This document shows, one piece after another, positions 32,701 through 36,277 of a stretch of DNA of 36,277 nucleotides. Position numbers and translations under genes: made by a program. Source of the stretch: Victivallales bacterium (GTDB lineage Bacteria > Verrucomicrobiota > Lentisphaeria > Oligosphaerales > Oligosphaeraceae); NCBI GenBank assembly GCA_017535315.1, contig JAFXUD010000096.1, forward strand, positions 1 through 36,277. Reading direction: 5' to 3'. The notes below the pieces were generated by a model. The model had not been told where the DNA came from. It made no database searches and saw nothing but the letters and a program-made list of their open reading frames with translations. Position 1 is the stretch's first letter. Each line of letters begins with the position of its first letter.

Positions 32701-33479
32701 TTTGCGGGTGTACCTTTTATGGAACGTCCTGCAAAATGAAACACAGCATAGACCACGCACACAGCAGGCAGCAGCCAGAGACAGGTTATCTGTGCGGGGG
32801 TCAATCCCTGCACACGCTGTTCGGCTGGATAGTCCCCACGCCCGTATTCGATGCAGAAACGCCCGATGTTGTACATCACCATATATGCGAGGAACAACCT
32901 CTTTTTAAGCCAGCCTTTCTTTTCGCACAGCAGCAAAACCAGGCAGATAATGAGATTGCCAAGAGCTGAAAAAAACTGGAGCGGGAAAGTCCCATTTGGC
33001 TCATCCACATAACGGAATGCACAGAAGCCATCGTATGGGAAACCATAACAGCAGCCATTCAGCAGACACCCCATCCGCCCGAAAGCATGCCCAAGCGCCA
33101 AGGCTGGCGACACAAAATCCGCCACCTTCCAGACAGGCCATTTGCGCCAATAAGACATACCCACGAGAAGTAGCGCGGCACCACAGAACCCGCCAAAAAA
33201 CACCAGCCCTCCTTCATACACCTTGCAAACCGAAATAAACGGACGTCCAGCAAACCCCTCATCCCAAAAGCGGATGACATACAGGGTCCGCGCACCAATA
33301 ATGGCAGCCAGCATCGTCCAGAATACCATATCCGAAACATTGTCTTTCGTGAAACCGTATTTATCACAGCGCTTCTGCATCAACAGGAAAGCAGCCAGCA
33401 AGCCGCAAGCCGCCATGACGCCATACCAGCGAATATGCATAGCACCGATTGATATGACTTCTGGGTTAATTTCTATCAT
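32697..33479 (-). CDS. lgt: Prolipoprotein diacylglyceryl transferase
   Basis: Lgt transfers a diacylglyceryl group from phosphatidylglycerol to the lipobox cysteine of prolipoproteins in the inner membrane. The protein (260 aa) has about seven hydrophobic segments, the signature HAFGRMGCLLNGCCYG with the conserved Arg and Asn, HIRWYG near the N-terminus and FCIEYGRGD late. It is typical in length. It overlaps the EamA gene by 14 bp and rluD by 4 bp, so it is translated in a coupled operon. The window also encodes a Cys-lipoprotein (the phosphatase at 23722-24891) that Lgt would modify. Confidence 0.95.
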   Translation of the reverse strand: MIEINPEVISIGAMHIRWYGVMAACGLLAAFLLMQKRCDKYGFTKDNVSDMVFWTMLAAIIGARTLYVIRFWDEGFAGRPFISVCKVYEGGLVFFGGFCGAALLLVGMSYWRKWPVWKVADFVSPALALGHAFGRMGCLLNGCCYGFPYDGFCAFRYVDEPNGTFPLQFFSALGNLIICLVLLLCEKKGWLKKRLFLAYMVMYNIGRFCIEYGRGDYPAEQRVQGLTPAQITCLWLLPAVCVVYAVFHFAGRSIKGTPAK

Positions 33480-34437
33480 TTTTCTTTCCCTTCACGTCTC
33501 CTAATTGTGCAACAATCACGGCGACAAAGATAATCGTACACCCCAAAAGCTCCGTTCCACTGAGCCTCTCATGCAGAATCAGCCATCCACTCAACGCGGC
33601 AAAAACCGATTCAAGGCTCATCAGCAACGATGCCACCACGGGTTGAACGCTTTTCTGGCCGATGATTTGAAGTGTATAGGCAACCCCACAGGACATGACC
33701 CCCGCATATAAAAGCGGCCATTTCGCGTTCAGCAAATCACGCCAGACAACATTTTCAAAAATGAGCGCACACCCCGTTGCTATGATTCCAGCAACCCAAA
33801 ACTGGATGCAGGACATGCGAACTCCATCCGCCTGAGGTGCAAATCTATCCACCACAAGAATATGAAAAGAAAAGACAATGGAGCAGAGGAAGACAAGAAG
33901 ATCGCCAACATTTAGTCCTCCGAAAACCCTGATGCCGTGGAGCGTCTCCCCGCCGCCAACGTTCTGACTGCCAATGCCGCAGAAGCACAGAAGATACATC
34001 CCGAAAATAGCCAGTAACGAGCAGAACCACATCACTATCCCGACCTTCCTTCGGAAAAACACACCCAGCATGGGCACGATGATGATATACAGCGTCGTGA
34101 TGAAGCCAGCCTTGCCGACACTGGTGTATTTTATGCCATACTGCTGCAAGGAACTCGCAATGCCAAGGATTATGCCGCAATAGCCTCCGCCCTTTATCAG
34201 GGCAAGACGCCTTTCGCCGCTGCCGCAACTCCCCCACAACGAGGGGCGTTGCCCATTGACAAGGTCAATTAAAACGATGCACGGCAACAGCGCCAGCCCG
34301 CCAATGAAACTGCGAACTCCATTGAACGTGAATGGTCCCAGATAATCCAGACCACTCTTCTGCGCCACAAATGCCGTGCCCCATATCAGGGCCGTCACCC
34401 AAAGGCACAATATGCCAGCGACCTCCTGCTTTTTCAT
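33466..34437 (-). CDS. EamA/DMT-family transporter
   Basis: The 323-aa protein has about ten membrane spans arranged as two EamA repeats. The first opens with WVTALIWGTAFVAQKSG and contains NGVRSFIGGLALL. The second ends with PVVASLLMSLESVFAALSGW, the typical EamA motif, and a WLILHERLSGTELLG stretch. Such proteins move small metabolites, amino acids or sugars; the substrate is unknown. It sits 38 bp after the sugar-isomerase-like gene and overlaps lgt by 14 bp. Its placement suggests it may handle the substrate or product of the isomerase-like enzyme, which is inference. Confidence 0.88.
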   Translation of the reverse strand: MKKQEVAGILCLWVTALIWGTAFVAQKSGLDYLGPFTFNGVRSFIGGLALLPCIVLIDLVNGQRPSLWGSCGSGERRLALIKGGGYCGIILGIASSLQQYGIKYTSVGKAGFITTLYIIIVPMLGVFFRRKVGIVMWFCSLLAIFGMYLLCFCGIGSQNVGGGETLHGIRVFGGLNVGDLLVFLCSIVFSFHILVVDRFAPQADGVRMSCIQFWVAGIIATGCALIFENVVWRDLLNAKWPLLYAGVMSCGVAYTLQIIGQKSVQPVVASLLMSLESVFAALSGWLILHERLSGTELLGCTIIFVAVIVAQLGDVKGKKNDRN

Positions 34438-34475
34438 AACTCAACCAATGCAGTTCTGCCCAAGAACGCCCACGG

Positions 34476-35840
34476 CTATCCGATGTGATGATGCTCAATG
34501 CCCAGGAAACCTGCAAGGTCATCCCAGAATACCTCTGGCACGTCGTAACATAGCGCACTGTGATGAGTTCCACCCTCCATGCTGAACCTCCTCAAAAACT
34601 CCTTCAGCGACATATACGGCTTAAAGTAAGCACTAATCCGCTTGCAGCCAGTTTCGGGATAGGGGATGAGTTCTCCTGATGCCGTGGTAATCTGCATGGT
34701 ATCCCCTGGTCCAGGTGTCAGATTGGCAATCGTCACATGCCCTTTCTTTAAACTGCCGACAAACGAAAGCGGTTTCGGGTCGGGCAGATAGCTTCCACCC
34801 TGCAATCGTAGCGAAGGAGCCTCAAGAAGTGCCACATTCACTTCCCCCATGTGGGAAAGATAAACCAGATTGTTCTTCCAGTCTGGCGTAAACATTTCAG
34901 TAAAGGTTATCGCAGGAAACACCTTTAGCAACGCGCCAAGCCAGGCAGCATCCAAAGCATCGCCCTCCCCTGCGTATCCAATGCCGCGAGACATTGCGAA
35001 GCAGGCCTCGGCGAACGGCGGTGACGGAACACCGACCTGATGCGCATCCAAAAACGAGCAGGTAAAAGCGGTCAGTTTTTCCGTCTCGATAAATTTCCGC
35101 GTCAGGAGCGAAGCAACAGCTGTTGAACGCAAATTGGCGCTGACATCCCCTTTATCCACAACTGGGTATGCTTGATACTCCTTAATGACGTCAGCTATTT
35201 CCTTTTCCTCCAATGTGCAAACATGCTTAGCGGCATCGAATCTGACCACCTCGATTCCCAGGGCCTCCATCGCCTCAGGCGAGATGACAAAGTCGCCCAT
35301 CCCTTTGAAATCGCCTCCAATCCGTCCAACACGGCTATTGCGAAATGCACGGGCGCATTTCGCCGCTCGTGCAGCGTTCACAGTCTCCTCAAGCACATTG
35401 GATTCCACCCAATGCCCCACTACCAGACGATACGGCCTGCAACGCCGACGCAGCAGGTTCGCCAAATCTTGCACACCATGGATACCATGATTCCCCATCA
35501 GGGTTGAATGGTCTTCTGGGTATTCAAAATCAGGGGTGGTATCCAGTATGATCAAGGGAAGGTCCGTCGATGTCAGCGCATCAATCGCCTCCAGAGATGG
35601 TGAATAAGCCAGATGCAGGGTCACGATGGCATCCACATTCTCCTGCTCAAGCATCTTCACAGAGGTACTAATCTCTTCCGACACGGCACTGACAGGGGCT
35701 GTCGTAACCGAGACGCCTGGACGGCACAACGCCGCTGCAATCTGGTCAGCAAATGCCTCAACCTTTTCATTGTACTGTGGTGCCACCTCGCGATAAAGCT
35801 GAAGGTATAACGGAAGAAGACCTAGTTTTAGTTCTGTCAT
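34476..35840 (-). CDS. L-arabinose/L-fucose isomerase-like protein (454 aa)
   Basis: The fold pattern is that of the FucI/AraA ketol-isomerase superfamily. An N-terminal substrate-binding domain (KLGLLPLYLQLYREVAP) is followed by a central VDAIVTLHLAYSPSLEA strand-helix. A C-terminal domain has SHMGEVNVALLE, PGPGDTMQITTASGEL and GTHHSALC. In known AraA the C-terminal domain provides metal-binding Glu and His residues. Here HMGE and the GGTHHS histidines may serve, but I cannot verify each. The true substrate is unknown. AAGGAGG lies 7 nt before the ATG at 35840. It is the first gene of the operon ending with the ADP-ribosylglycohydrolase gene, and a family C core (35879-35889) lies upstream. 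Confidence 0.8.
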   Translation of the reverse strand: MTELKLGLLPLYLQLYREVAPQYNEKVEAFADQIAAALCRPGVSVTTAPVSAVSEEISTSVKMLEQENVDAIVTLHLAYSPSLEAIDALTSTDLPLIILDTTPDFEYPEDHSTLMGNHGIHGVQDLANLLRRRCRPYRLVVGHWVESNVLEETVNAARAAKCARAFRNSRVGRIGGDFKGMGDFVISPEAMEALGIEVVRFDAAKHVCTLEEKEIADVIKEYQAYPVVDKGDVSANLRSTAVASLLTRKFIETEKLTAFTCSFLDAHQVGVPSPPFAEACFAMSRGIGYAGEGDALDAAWLGALLKVFPAITFTEMFTPDWKNNLVYLSHMGEVNVALLEAPSLRLQGGSYLPDPKPLSFVGSLKKGHVTIANLTPGPGDTMQITTASGELIPYPETGCKRISAYFKPYMSLKEFLRRFSMEGGTHHSALCYDVPEVFWDDLAGFLGIEHHHIG

Positions 35841-36134
35841 TTATTTGCCTCCTTGAAGAGTTTATGTGCGTTGTTGTGGAAATTACCTCTGAATATAATA
35901 CTTGAACCTCCAAAATAAAGGCTATTTCCTGGAAAAAAACTCTTTTCCTGTTTATTTCTGGAATATCTATGAACAATGCATGGAGACCGCAGAGGGTGCC
36001 ACGTGAAAAACGGTGCGCGGAGCGCACCCTGCAAAACCCCGCGGTTTTGCACGGCGCGGTTCTGCACGGCGCGGTTCTGCACGGCGCGGTTCTGCACGGC
36101 GCGCTCCGCGCGCCGCAGGGACTGGCCCGCGCGC
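35841..36134. repeat. Gap between operon and rRNA: 15-bp tandem repeat and hairpins
   Basis: GCGGTTTTGCACGGC (36041-36055) is followed by three copies of GCGGTTCTGCACGGC (36056-36100). A hairpin GGTGCGC-GGA-GCGCACC lies at about 36012-36028 and a GCGCGCTCCGCGCGC palindrome at about 36099-36113. The array is GC-rich and I see no gene in it. A family C core and the leader of the isomerase-like gene are at its left end. Confidence 0.65.
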
Positions 36135-36169
36135 AAAAAAAGCCCCCTGCGCGGTATGCGCAGGGGGCT
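36135..36169 (-). terminator. rho-independent terminator of rRNA operon
   Basis: On the minus strand a 12-bp GC-rich stem (AGCCCCCTGCGC and GCGCAGGGGGCT) with a short loop is followed by a run of seven T. It lies about 12 nt beyond the 5S 3' end and in the correct orientation. Confidence 0.9.
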
Positions 36170-36180
36170 GTGAAAGGGAG

Positions 36181-36277
36181 GTTGGCGACGCGCTACTTTC
36201 CCGCGCTCCTGGGCGCAGTATCATCGCCGCGCGGGCCCTTAACGGCCGTGTTCGGGATGGGAACGGGTGTTTCAGCC
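36181..36277 (-). rRNA. rrf: 5S ribosomal RNA (3' part, cut by window edge)
   Basis: The minus strand contains the universally conserved 5S core GAAACACCCGTTCCCATCCC, then GAACACGGCCGTTAAG, and later GGGAAAGTAGCGCGTCGCCA. These are the loop A/helix III region and the loop D/helix IV region ending at the 3' end near 36181. About 97 nt are present; the first ~15-20 nt lie beyond 36277. The terminator follows directly, so 5S is the last gene of an rRNA operon that continues outside the window. Confidence 0.93.

Noticed and set aside
36041-36100. CRISPR array
   Set aside because: Units are 15 bp with no spacers, and no cas genes are present. It is a simple tandem repeat.

Overview
The window most likely comes from a Gram-negative bacterium of the PVC group, and Lentisphaerota (Victivallales-like) is my best guess. 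This is inferred from content. There is a complete outer-membrane and lipoprotein set (BamA, LptF/G-type permease, Lgt, LepB), a Hanks-type kinase fused to FGE-like and C-type-lectin-like modules, BspA-type leucine-rich repeats, secreted hydrolase genes and many GC-rich intergenic repeats. No 16S or marker search could be run, so the phylum is a hypothesis.

Positions 1-5660 are an accessory region. It holds small AT-rich minus-strand genes: a 70-aa protein with a decayed duplicate, two related zinc-ribbon proteins, a BspA-like LRR protein with a C-terminal membrane tail, a protein made of ~24-residue C-x-W repeats and a small membrane protein. They are embedded in GC-rich interspersed repeats. 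Three of the genes share a very similar upstream promoter-like cassette, so the cluster may be co-regulated. A large plus-strand kinase gene (5666-8494) closes the region.

Positions 8582-16953 are core functions on the minus strand. bamA, an LPS-export permease gene, lepA and lepB are consecutive, preceded by a gene for an Old-Yellow-Enzyme-type flavoprotein with a C-terminal cysteine cluster. Positions 17150-22297 carry prmC, a PlsC-carrier-AMP-ligase fusion gene, a small secreted protein gene and mtlD, with tiny gaps or 4-bp overlaps that suggest one operon.

Positions 22511-28388 look like an operon for extracytoplasmic carbohydrate handling. It encodes a secreted LamG-plus-barrel protein, an SGNH esterase, a lipoprotein tyrosine/dual-specificity phosphatase and a possible deacetylase-fold protein. 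Positions 28534-35840 are a second tightly packed operon: a sugar-isomerase-like gene, an EamA transporter gene, lgt, rluD, ispH and an ADP-ribosylglycohydrolase fusion gene. The window ends in the 3' part of a minus-strand 5S rRNA gene with a strong terminator downstream of it.

The best candidates for something undescribed are the shared promoter cassette over the accessory cluster, the C-x-W repeat protein, the kinase-FGE-lectin fusion and at least three families of interspersed intergenic repeats.
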